From positions 1-40,526 of the forward strand of contig JAJECW010000059.1 in assembly GCA_022821865.1 (NCBI GenBank): a stretch of DNA of 40,526 bases, in the 5' to 3' direction. This document shows positions 17,244 through 27,596 of the stretch, piece by piece. The stretch's first letter is position 1, and every line of letters begins with the position of its first letter. The notes beneath the pieces are model-generated. The model worked only from the letters and a program-made list of their open reading frames with translations, ran no database searches and was not told where the DNA came from. A program made the translations under genes and the position numbers. The DNA is from Pseudomonadales bacterium (GTDB lineage: Bacteria; Pseudomonadota; Gammaproteobacteria; Pseudomonadales; Pseudohongiellaceae).

Positions 17244-19355
17244 TCAGGTTCCGGGTTCAGCTCTCGGATCGTAGCCGTGGTGGATTGACAGACCCATGGC
17301 TTCAGCAATTCGCTCCCACGGAACCAGTTTGTAGTTCTGCCGCGCTTTCGGCGTAATGTTCCTCCCGTCCTGCACGACGAGAACGCCATTTGGAAACGTG
17401 GCGCCCAGGTTGGCGCTCGTTACATCCAATCCATCGGTTTCCGATGCGCCGTCTATACCTGAAGCCTCGTTCGACACCACGAAGAAATGGCCAAGGAACC
17501 TGTTGTCGCCTTGCCGTTCGTACACAGCGTAGTTGTCCGCGCCCTGATTGGATGCAATCAGGTACCCTTCGCCGTTGCCGCTGAAGTAAAGCGCAAGACC
17601 CTCGACATCGGCCGTCAGGTTTCCGTCTTCGATGCCGTCGACAAGCGTACGTTCCGAACCGCTGTCCGGCTCAGCCGAGTACTTCCATATGCCCCGATTT
17701 TCCTCTCCGATATACAGGTCACCCGTTTCGTCGTCAGCGACGCATCCCTCGGTTTGCGAACCGACGCTGAATTCCCGAACCAGTTCTGTGCCGACCTTGC
17801 CGGCGCCCGTATCGAACAGCCGCCATTGCCGAACCAGCCCGTCGGTATCGTTGACGATGACATGGTAGTGCCCTGTTCCCGGACTGCGGTACATGCAAAG
17901 ACCGTAAGGATCGGCCATGCCGGTGGGAATGACGCCGTCGGCGACGTCAACCAGGGTTCGAGTCGATAGATCGACCTTCCAGATCGCGATACTGTCTGTC
18001 GAGCGATTGCTCCCGGTCACGATATCTGCCGGTTCGCCGTCGAGCAGGAATCCATAGCGGATATCGGCATTGTTTATTCGGCCGTCTTCGCGAGACTGCA
18101 ACAAATTGCCTTCCAGATCGTAAACGTTGATACCACGCTGCTTTTGCGTGCCGATCACAACACTGTGGGCGACGTCAGTGGGATGCACCCAAATCACGGG
18201 ATCGTCAGCCGCATCGCCGAAGCTGACCACGGGCGCCGTTTCCACGGTTGGCATCACCGTCGTGGTATCGAGCGCCAACAGCCCCGTCGGATCGTGGGGC
18301 GCGCCGGCATGCAGACCGAGAGACTCCGAGATCCGTTGCCACGGCACGATCTTGTAGTTCGTGGGCTCACCGTCATTGTCATCGTCTGCGAGCACCAGCA
18401 GCCCCTGCCCCAGGGACGACGATAGCGGGAGGCTGGTCGCGACCACTCCCTCGGTCTCGTCGGCGCCGTCCACCGAACCGTCGCCGACCACGCTGACGGT
18501 GCCGCGATGTTCCAGGTTTTCAAGGTCGTAGAGCTGCAGACGACTTTCATCTGCGTCGGAGACAACCAGGTAGCCGCCCTCTGCCTGCTCGTACAGGGCC
18601 ACGCCCTTGACGTCGCCGCTGAAACGGCCGTGCGGCTGGGTGAGGTCGATGTATTCCACTTCCGCTTCCGACTCCGGCTCCGCGTTGATTCGGGCAACAC
18701 CCACCGTTTCCACCGAAAAAATGATTGCGGCTTCCCGATCATGCGCAACACAATGAGCAACCCCGAGCCCGACCGGGACGCTACGGATCAGCCGTCCCTC
18801 CACGGCGCCACCCCGGGAGTAGAGTTCCCACTGCTGAAACTCGCCGTCGCCGGCAGCGAACGCGTAGAACTTGCCGGATATCGGGCTTCGATATAGGCAC
18901 AAGCCGTTGATTTCGGCCTGCGTCGCCAACGGTAACGAGACTTCCCGAAGGCCGGTACTCATGTCGTCCGGAACGTAGGCTATCAATGCAGCAGCTTCAG
19001 AGTCATAGCCGACAATCAGATCGACGGATTCGCCCCCGAGCGGATAGTTGTACCGAACGTCGACGAATGTTGTGGGACGATCGCTGCCGATGGCGTGCCG
19101 CGCGCCATCCAGGGTATAGATTTCCAGGCCACCGGCTTCTGAGCTGGCCAGGAGCAAACTGGACTCGGTGTCCTCGCCATCGATCAACAGCGCCGCATCG
19201 TTGGCAGCGCTCGACTCGGCAGCCATGGTTTCGCCTGCCGCGGCAATCGCTTGCGCGGCGGGCTCGTCGCCTGTCGCAAGTGAGTCCGGCCCTTCATCCC
19301 CCTGACACGCGCCGACCGCGATGGCAAGAACAGTCGCTGGAATTATCTTGTTCAT
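17244..19355 (-). CDS. two-domain beta-propeller phytase lipoprotein
   Basis: Calcium-dependent phytase that would remove phosphates from myo-inositol hexakisphosphate outside the cytoplasm. The 703 residues start with a lipoprotein signal (lipobox VGAC, C17) and an Ala/Glu-rich linker. Residues from about 375 to the end form a full propeller with DDPVIWVHP, QKQRGINVYDL, GSNRSTDSIAIW, DPYGLCMYR, TEGCVADDETGDLYIGEEN, DVEGLALY, and a closing QNYKLVPWERIAEAMGL. The first half (about 50-350) repeats the same order (NGLCLYRSP, VKGVALYEQ, TNYKIVPWQRISESLGL) but lacks the DDPxIWVHP strand and several acidic calcium ligands. Dual-domain phytases with an incomplete N-terminal propeller are known. It is divergent from the symporter gene and shares its regulatory gap. 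Confidence 0.88.
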   Translation of the reverse strand: MNKIIPATVLAIAVGACQGDEGPDSLATGDEPAAQAIAAAGETMAAESSAANDAALLIDGEDTESSLLLASSEAGGLEIYTLDGARHAIGSDRPTTFVDVRYNYPLGGESVDLIVGYDSEAAALIAYVPDDMSTGLREVSLPLATQAEINGLCLYRSPISGKFYAFAAGDGEFQQWELYSRGGAVEGRLIRSVPVGLGVAHCVAHDREAAIIFSVETVGVARINAEPESEAEVEYIDLTQPHGRFSGDVKGVALYEQAEGGYLVVSDADESRLQLYDLENLEHRGTVSVVGDGSVDGADETEGVVATSLPLSSSLGQGLLVLADDDNDGEPTNYKIVPWQRISESLGLHAGAPHDPTGLLALDTTTVMPTVETAPVVSFGDAADDPVIWVHPTDVAHSVVIGTQKQRGINVYDLEGNLLQSREDGRINNADIRYGFLLDGEPADIVTGSNRSTDSIAIWKVDLSTRTLVDVADGVIPTGMADPYGLCMYRSPGTGHYHVIVNDTDGLVRQWRLFDTGAGKVGTELVREFSVGSQTEGCVADDETGDLYIGEENRGIWKYSAEPDSGSERTLVDGIEDGNLTADVEGLALYFSGNGEGYLIASNQGADNYAVYERQGDNRFLGHFFVVSNEASGIDGASETDGLDVTSANLGATFPNGVLVVQDGRNITPKARQNYKLVPWERIAEAMGLSIHHGYDPRAEPGT

Positions 19356-19449
19356 ACAAAACTGCCTGGTTTTTCAATACTGACCTGCTAACCCTCTCAG
19401 GCGCGATATGCATTATCTCAGAAATGGAGTATTTTTTTATTGTCTTATC

Positions 19450-19471
19450 TATAATTGAAATATTCGTTCTA
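19450..19471 (+). promoter_or_regulatory. -10 box and candidate RpiR operator, phytase/symporter gap
   Basis: A perfect TATAAT (19450-19455) is followed at once by TTGAAATATTCGTTCTA (19455-19471), which ends in the same CGTTCTA as the iolB operator and begins with the same TTGAAA as the rpiR site. No good -35 is visible 17 bases upstream. The site lies between the phytase start (19355, minus) and the genes beginning near 19494 (plus), so one regulator could control both directions. Confidence 0.45.
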
Positions 19472-19493
19472 CAATGGTTTTGAGGCGTTGCTG

Positions 19494-19808
19494 GTGTCCA
19501 ACCCAAACCGGATGCAATTCAATGTTACGAAAATACCCTGCTCTATCGATCGTCTTTCCGCTGTCCTGGCTTGTGCCAATGAATTCGCGGACGCGCAATC
19601 GCCAACCGGCTCACACCCGAACGTGGGCCTGCCGATCTCCGGGGACACCGGCTATGGTCCTGAATATCCGGAAGATACCGACTTCGAGGACCGCTTCAGC
19701 GAAGAGCAATACCTGGTGTCGGTTCCCAACGATGGCCACTCACCTTTCGTGCCGCTGATCGAATACAGCTTCGATCGCCGGTCTCATCGATACGACCAAA
19801 GCGATTGA
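19494..19808 (+). CDS. small unidentified ORF overlapping the symporter start
   Basis: A 104-residue reading frame from GTG 19494, with GAGG 8 bases upstream, to a TGA at 19806. I do not recognise it. The product is acidic toward the middle (GPEYPEDTDFEDRFSEEQY) and contains SAVLACANEF, which resembles a poor lipobox. Its stop overlaps the TTG start of the symporter (TTGA), the usual sign of coupled translation, and is the main reason to believe it. Against it, another frame from ATG 19523 begins MLRKYPALSIVFPLSW, which looks like a signal peptide, so a frameshift in an exported protein is possible. It may also be untranslated leader sequence. Confidence 0.35.
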   Translation: MSNPNRMQFNVTKIPCSIDRLSAVLACANEFADAQSPTGSHPNVGLPISGDTGYGPEYPEDTDFEDRFSEEQYLVSVPNDGHSPFVPLIEYSFDRRSHRYDQSD

Positions 19809-21424
19809 TTGCCGGCCTCTCGTTTCTTGCGTTCACCGGGGCGGTTGCCACCATTGCGTGGTGGGCCACCCGCAAGGATCGCATGGAGTCGTCCGAGGCC
19901 TACTTTCTGGCGGGAAGGGGCCTGACCGCATGGGTGATTGCCGGCTCCCTGATGCTGACCAATCTGTCCACCGAGCACCTGATCGGACTGAACGGGGACG
20001 CATTCAACCACACGATCGCCGTCATGGCGTGGGAGACAACCGCCGCGTTGGCGATGGTTCTGGGAGCACTCTACTTTATTCCCAAGTATCTCCGTGCAGG
20101 CCTGACCACCATCCCTGATTTTCTTGCGACGCGTTTCGACAGTTCAACGCGGGTCATCGCAACGGTTCTTTTCCTTTTCTCCTACGCCATTGCCATACTG
20201 CCGGTTGTACTCCTGTTCGGGGCGACCGGACTGGAAGCCCTGTTCGATGTGTCGAACACGCTGGGCGTTTCGCAATCCGAGGCTACCTGGCTCATGGTCA
20301 TCGGGATTGGCGGGCTGGGTTCGGCCTACGCCATTCTGGGCGGCCTCAAGGCGGTTGCGGTATCCGATACGATCAATGGCGTCGGATTCCTGATTGCCAG
20401 CCTGCTCATCCCGATTCTGGCGCTCTCCCTGGTCGGCGATGGCAATGTGCTGCAGGGCCTCAACACCGTGTACACGGAGGAACGCCCAAAGTTCGACATC
20501 ACCGGAGACGAACCCGGCTCATTCCTGCCGTTCGGCGTGCTGTTCACCGGCATGATTGTCAACCAGATTTTCTTCTGGTGCACCAATCAATCCATCATGC
20601 AGCGCGCGCTCGGTGCAAAGAATCTGATAGAAGCGCAGAAGGGCGTCCTGATTGCCGCAGTATTCAAGCTGGTCGCGCCGCTCGCGATCGTACTTCCAGG
20701 CGTCATCGCGTATCACCTTTTCAAGGACTCGCTGGGTCCGGATCAGTACCTGCAAGCGTACCCGACACTGGTACAAACCGTGTTGCCCGCACCGCTGACC
20801 GGGTTTTTTGCCGCCGTGATGGTCGGTGCCGTTCTGAGTACCTTCAACAGCGTCTTGAACAGTGCCGCGACCCTGTTCAATCAGGGTGTGTACCTGCCCC
20901 TGTTCAAGGCCAATGCCAGCGGACGACAACAGGTAAGAGTGGGGCGCATATGCTCGACCGTGCTCGCTGTTGCGGCGATTCTTGTTGCCCCGGCAATCGA
21001 CACCAGCGGCAGTCTGTATATCTATCTGCAGCAAATCAACGCGACGTTTTTCGGTCCCATGCTCGCGGTGATCCTGGCGGGACTCCTGACATCGAGAGCC
21101 TCCGCGACGGCAGCAAAGACCGGTCTGATTGCGGGCCCCGTGTTGTTCTACATCATCAATTTCGCCTTCAACGATGAAGTGCAATCCATGGCGGCCAGGT
21201 TCTTCGGCAGCGACGGCGAGATCCATTTTCTCCATTTCCTCGCGTTGGTCTTTGTGATCACGGCGGCGGTGATGGCCGTCGTCAGCAGGCTCCGGCCTGA
21301 CCCGGTGAAAGACTGGAAAATGCCGGCTGCACCAGTGGACCTGACGCCGTGGAGGTTTGCGCGCACTATGAGCGTGTGCATCGTGGTGGCGACGATTGCC
21401 GTGTACGTCTCGCTTGCGCAGTAA
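19805..21424 (+). CDS. sodium:solute symporter, YidK-like (SSS family)
   Basis: Inner-membrane transporter of 539 residues with about 13-14 hydrophobic helices, closest in my reading to E. coli YidK of the sodium/glucose/inositol symporter family. Shared blocks are AGRGLTAWVIAGSLMLTNLS, STEHLIGLNG, TTIPDFLATRFD, ILGGLKAVAVSDTINGVGF, WCTNQSIMQRALGAKN and STFNSVLNSAATLF. The sodium-binding region is intact. In this locus inositol is the most likely substrate, since family members carry inositol and the adjacent phytase and Iol enzymes need an importer. It starts at TTG 19805, overlapping the preceding small frame. The same frame continues 37 codons beyond the TAA at 21422 and would encode a further hydrophobic segment, so the C-terminus may be shortened. 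Confidence 0.85.
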   Translation: MIAGLSFLAFTGAVATIAWWATRKDRMESSEAYFLAGRGLTAWVIAGSLMLTNLSTEHLIGLNGDAFNHTIAVMAWETTAALAMVLGALYFIPKYLRAGLTTIPDFLATRFDSSTRVIATVLFLFSYAIAILPVVLLFGATGLEALFDVSNTLGVSQSEATWLMVIGIGGLGSAYAILGGLKAVAVSDTINGVGFLIASLLIPILALSLVGDGNVLQGLNTVYTEERPKFDITGDEPGSFLPFGVLFTGMIVNQIFFWCTNQSIMQRALGAKNLIEAQKGVLIAAVFKLVAPLAIVLPGVIAYHLFKDSLGPDQYLQAYPTLVQTVLPAPLTGFFAAVMVGAVLSTFNSVLNSAATLFNQGVYLPLFKANASGRQQVRVGRICSTVLAVAAILVAPAIDTSGSLYIYLQQINATFFGPMLAVILAGLLTSRASATAAKTGLIAGPVLFYIINFAFNDEVQSMAARFFGSDGEIHFLHFLALVFVITAAVMAVVSRLRPDPVKDWKMPAAPVDLTPWRFARTMSVCIVVATIAVYVSLAQ

Positions 21425-21521
21425 CCGACTCCCTGGCAGGTCGCGGTGATCGGCGGCGCCCTGGTGTTGCTGGGCTGCCTGCTGCAGGGACGATTATCGT
21501 GGGGGCGCTTCCGCTCGCGCG

Positions 21522-24185
<2,664 letters not shown>

Positions 24186-24392
24186 GGTTGTCTGCGAATG
24201 TCGATGAACCTCGGTCGTTGCGGGAACTGTCGCGGGATGCCGCGCGATTGCGACGGATGATCTTTGCAAACTCCGCTAGAATCAAGGCCCATGACTCTAC
24301 CCGCAGCGCAACCGGCACACCAATCGCCCGCCGAATCCCCGGAATGCGTCGCCGGTTGGATAGCCGTCCTGTGTCAGGCGGTCTTCCGCCCC

Positions 24393-24947
24393 ATGCGGCG
24401 GCGCGCCCGGCGCGGGTTGCCGGGCCGCCGGTTTCGGGCGGCGCTGCTGCCGGCTGCGCTGGCCGTCACGGCGGCGGGCTGCGGATTCCAGTTGCAGGGT
24501 GCGGGGGTCCTGCCGGACGTGGTGGCCACCACCTACGTGGAGGCGCCGCAACGCTTCACCGAGTTCCATACCCGCCTGACCGATGCGCTCACGGCCCAGG
24601 GCGTCGAACTGGCCGAGTCCCGGGATGACGCGGGCGCCGTGCTCAGGATACTGGAGGACACGACGGGTCAGCGCGTGCTCTCCGTATCCGCGCGCAACAC
24701 CCCCCAGGAGTACGAGGTCTTCTACGCGGTCGCAATCACGCTGGAGGCGGGCGGCACCGCGCTCATCGACAACGAATTCCTGGTGGCGACCCGCAGCTAC
24801 AGCTACGACCCCACCCAGGTCCTGGGCATGTCCGCCGAGGAGCAGGTGCTGCGGGAGGCCCTGGCCGAGGACCTGGCGCGGCGCGTGCTCAGGCGAATTG
24901 CAGGCGTGCAGGCGGTGGCCGCGCGTGAGGTGAGTTCGTCGCCGTAG
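24393..24947 (+). CDS. lptE: LPS-assembly lipoprotein LptE
   Basis: Outer-membrane lipoprotein that plugs the LptD barrel and helps insert lipopolysaccharide. From ATG 24393 the protein has 184 residues: a basic head (RRRARRGLPGRR), a hydrophobic stretch and a lipobox (VTAAGC) followed at once by GFQLQGAG, the classic LptE start. The C-terminal half contains LDNEFLV-type strand residues (LIDNEFLVATRSYSYD) and a final helix rich in Leu and Arg. An upstream ATG at 24291 with AAGG is possible but would bury the signal peptide behind 34 residues. Normally holA follows directly; here the next plus-strand gene is exonuclease III and holA is about 7.5 kb away. Confidence 0.85.
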   Translation: MRRRARRGLPGRRFRAALLPAALAVTAAGCGFQLQGAGVLPDVVATTYVEAPQRFTEFHTRLTDALTAQGVELAESRDDAGAVLRILEDTTGQRVLSVSARNTPQEYEVFYAVAITLEAGGTALIDNEFLVATRSYSYDPTQVLGMSAEEQVLREALAEDLARRVLRRIAGVQAVAAREVSSSP

Positions 24948-25052
24948 AACGAGCGTGTCGTCACCGGCGTTTTCCTCTGGACCATCTACCTGGACCCGGA
25001 TGCAATCGAGAACCCGCAACCGTCGCGACCGGGTTACTCCGTCGCGGCCCTT

Positions 25053-26117
25053 CTATTCGACCGGGCTCTCGATCCACCCCGCCAGGTAGACGTCGGTTTC
25101 TCCGGGCTGGCCCTGGTTGCGGTTGGAGCCGAAGGCGAGCTGTCGGCCGTCCGGCGAAAACATCGGGAAGCCGTCGAAACCGGGCGTGAAGGTGATGCGC
25201 TCCAGGTTCGCGCCGTCCACGTCAACCGCGAACAGGTCGAATTCCCGCCCGGCCGGGTCGTGGTGGTTGGACGAGAAGATGATCCGCCGCCCGTCGGGAA
25301 AGAAGAACGGAGCGAAGTTTGCGCCGCCAACGTGTGTGACCTGGCGCGGTTCGGAGCCGTCGCCGTTGGCCACGAAGATTTCCAGCTCACCGGGGCGCAC
25401 CAGTCCTTCGGCCAGCAGAGCCCGGTAGTCCGCGAGTTCCGCTCCCGTCGGCCTGGATGCCCGCCAGACGATCATCGAGCAGTCCCGGGAGAAGAACGCC
25501 CCGCCGTCATAGCCGGGCGTATCGGTCAGGCGTCTCACGTTCGTGCCGTCGGCATCCATGCGGTAGAGGTCGAGATCCCCGTCGCGGGTGGAGGTGAATA
25601 CGATGGAACCGTCCACCGGGCAGACGGTGGCTTCGGCGTCGTAGGCCTGCGTGTCGGTCAGGGCGACGAGGCCCGTGCCGTCCGGCGCGGCGCTGTAAAT
25701 CTGGTAGGTGTCATAGATCGGCCAGACGTAGCCCTGCGAACGGTCGGGAGGCGCCGGGCACTGGGCGTCGGCGGCATGGGTGGATGAGAAGATGACCCGC
25801 TCTCCGTCTGCCGTGAAGTAGCCGCAGGTGGTGCGGCCCCGGCCCGTTGAGACCAACGTCAGCGCGGCTGGATCGGAGACGGACATGCGGTAGATCTGGT
25901 CGCACTCGTAGGGCGCCCGGTTGGACTGGAATACCAGTTCCGACCCATCCGGCGACCAGTAGGCCTCGGCATTCTCCGCGCCGAACGTCAGTTGGCGCAC
26001 GTCGCTCAGGCGCGTCTCGCGTTCATCGTGAAGCGTGCCCTGGGCGTTGGCGGCGAGGGCTGCCAGGCCGGCGGTGCTCAAGGTCGCGCAGAGCGAAAGG
26101 CGAATCGCTTTCTTCAT
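25053..26117 (-). CDS. exported TolB-like beta-propeller (PD40) protein
   Basis: A 354-residue exported protein with a signal peptide (MKKAIRLSLCATLSTAGLAA, probable cleavage after ANA near residue 25) and at least five PD40 repeats, seen as AYWSPDGSELVFQSN, FTADGERVIFSS, CPVDGSIVFTSTRDGDLDLY, FFFPDGRRIIFSSN and MFSPDGRQLAFGSNRN. Such propellers bind peptides or other proteins in the periplasm, and some are associated with peptidases. It lacks the TolB N-terminal domain and is not in a tol-pal cluster, so it is not TolB itself. No function can be assigned. A decayed copy of its promoter and first codons lies at 28740-28925. Confidence 0.75.
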   Translation of the reverse strand: MKKAIRLSLCATLSTAGLAALAANAQGTLHDERETRLSDVRQLTFGAENAEAYWSPDGSELVFQSNRAPYECDQIYRMSVSDPAALTLVSTGRGRTTCGYFTADGERVIFSSTHAADAQCPAPPDRSQGYVWPIYDTYQIYSAAPDGTGLVALTDTQAYDAEATVCPVDGSIVFTSTRDGDLDLYRMDADGTNVRRLTDTPGYDGGAFFSRDCSMIVWRASRPTGAELADYRALLAEGLVRPGELEIFVANGDGSEPRQVTHVGGANFAPFFFPDGRRIIFSSNHHDPAGREFDLFAVDVDGANLERITFTPGFDGFPMFSPDGRQLAFGSNRNQGQPGETDVYLAGWIESPVE

Positions 26118-26212
26118 CGCGGGATGGATCTCTCGAATCGATAAGCGTGGATTCTACAATGGCGAGCGTCTCCGCTGTTGTGACGGGCGCCGATCCCGGT
26201 GAGAATACCGCC

Positions 26213-26983
26213 ATGCGAATTCTAAGCTGGAACGTCAACGGCCTGCGCGCCTGCGTCCGAAAGGGCTTTCACGACTTCCTCGATTCGTCGGAAGCGGACA
26301 TCGTCGGCCTGCAGGAGGTCCGAGCGTTCGAGCATCAGCTGAAGCCCCGCACCCGTGCCCCGGAAGGGTGGCATGCCGCGTTCTCTCCGGCGGAGCGGCC
26401 CGGCTACAGCGGCGTCGCAATCTATTCCCGGCAGCGCCCGAGCCGTATCGAGACAGCGCTCGGGGAACCCCGCTTCGACGCCGAGGGCCGGCTGATTATT
26501 GCGCACTTCGGACGGATGGCCGTGGCCTCGGTCTACTTTCCCAAAGGCAGCGGTCGCAACCGGGACAACAGCCGGGTTCCCTACAAGCTCGACTTCTACG
26601 CTGCGGTCTTCGACCGCATCCAGGTACTGCGCCAGCGCGGGCCGGTCTACGTGGTCGGCGATTACAACACGGCCCACGAGGCCATCGACCTGGCCCGGCC
26701 GAAGACCAACACGAAGGCCAGCGGATTCCTGCCTGAGGAACGGGCTGAAATCACCCGATGGCTCGATGCGGGCTGGGTGGACACGTTCCGCGCCCGCCAT
26801 CCGGATGACCCGGACCACTACACCTGGTGGCGGCAATGGGGCGGCTGCAGGGAGCGGAACGTGGGCTGGCGCATCGACTACGTGCTGGCCTCGCCCGGCG
26901 CCAACAAGCGCGTCGCCGACGCCTTCATCTGGCCCGACGTAGTGGGATCCGATCACTGCCCGGTCGGGGTCGACCTGGACTGA
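26213..26983 (+). CDS. xthA: exodeoxyribonuclease III
   Basis: AP endonuclease and 3'-5' exonuclease of base excision repair. The 256 residues show all family motifs: SWNVNGLRA (5-13), LQEVRA with metal-binding E35, YSGVAIYSR (65-73), VYFPKGSGR with Y108, VVGDYNTAHEAIDLARPK with D150 and N152, ERNVGWRIDYVLAS with D222, and GSDHCPV with H248. LQEVRA replaces the commoner LQETK. ATG 26213 gives the standard N-terminus; a much longer frame upstream overlaps the divergent TolB-like gene and is not used. It stands alone between the divergent TolB-like gene and the inverted repeat. Confidence 0.95.
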   Translation: MRILSWNVNGLRACVRKGFHDFLDSSEADIVGLQEVRAFEHQLKPRTRAPEGWHAAFSPAERPGYSGVAIYSRQRPSRIETALGEPRFDAEGRLIIAHFGRMAVASVYFPKGSGRNRDNSRVPYKLDFYAAVFDRIQVLRQRGPVYVVGDYNTAHEAIDLARPKTNTKASGFLPEERAEITRWLDAGWVDTFRARHPDDPDHYTWWRQWGGCRERNVGWRIDYVLASPGANKRVADAFIWPDVVGSDHCPVGVDLD

Positions 26984-27007
26984 TTCCGGGATTTCCTGGT
27001 GCGGGCC

Positions 27008-27145
27008 GCGAGGGTGCGCGCGGACAGCCCTCGCCCGCTAAACTTCGCCCGCCATCCCTGGCGGGCTCAGCTCGGCGCTCCTGGCCGTCCATGGCCCCGC
27101 GCCGAGCACACGACGCGGGCGAGGGCTGTCCGCACACACCCTCGC
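27008..27145. repeat. 138-bp nested inverted repeat
   Basis: Two 31-base arms, 27008-27038 and 27115-27145, are reverse complements with 2 mismatches. Inside them lies a 9-base perfect pair (GCTCGGCGC at 27070-27078 and GCGCCGAGC at 27099-27107) and a small hairpin around CCCGCCATCCCTGGCGGG. The whole can fold into a branched cruciform. It follows xthA by 24 bases but has no T-run, so it is more than a terminator. The 11-mer GTGTGCGGACA of the right arm recurs near 40507, which suggests a dispersed REP- or MITE-like element. Confidence 0.85.
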
Positions 27146-27242
27146 TCGGGGATTGGTACTCCGATCGGGGCCATGAAATCGTGCTTCAGGAACTTATGGG
27201 GGTGAATCTGTTGAAGTTGGGTCACCGCATTCGTGGTCCGGA

Positions 27243-27596
27243 CTAGTAGTGAACGACCAACAACCCGTGACCGAGCTCCACGAACTCGCAGGTTTCAAAT
27301 GCTCTGACAATGTCTTCGAGATTTTCCCCAAGCAGTTTGAGCAAGTCCGCGTTGCTGATGTTTCCCGCTGAAATCAGCAGAAGCTGGTACGGAGTCTGGC
27401 TCAGCAGGAGAGTGTCGACGAAATCTCCGTCCTTGGTGACAACTATGCGTTGCTCACTCAGAGAGAGTTCATTAATGGCAGCGTCTGTTGTTCTGTTTCC
27501 TGCCGGAAGGTCCAGCGTATGTACGGCATCGTGACCTTTCGAACTCAGCCAACGCGCGAGCCGTTGCGGCAATTGCGCGTCAACAAGAAACTTCAT
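27243..27596 (-). CDS. DUF5615 PIN-like protein, probable toxin
   Basis: A 117-residue protein of the DUF5615 (PIN-like, Mut7-C-like) type, generally regarded as the toxin or nuclease half of small modules with DUF433 partners. It begins MKFLVDAQLPQRLARWLSSK with an acidic residue at D6, continues GHDAVHTLDLP, and has the conserved IVVTKDGDFVD with D56 and D58, likely metal ligands. ATG 27596 overlaps the upstream gene's stop (ATGA), so translation is coupled; the longer upstream frame is not the real start. A ribonuclease role is inferred from fold, not shown. It is the downstream gene of the pair, as usual for toxins of this class. Confidence 0.8.
   Translation of the reverse strand: MKFLVDAQLPQRLARWLSSKGHDAVHTLDLPAGNRTTDAAINELSLSEQRIVVTKDGDFVDTLLLSQTPYQLLLISAGNISNADLLKLLGENLEDIVRAFETCEFVELGHGLLVVHY

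Noticed and set aside
24277..24282. TAGAAT as the -10 box of lptE
   Set aside because: No -35 at suitable spacing, and it lies too near ATG 24291; support is weak.
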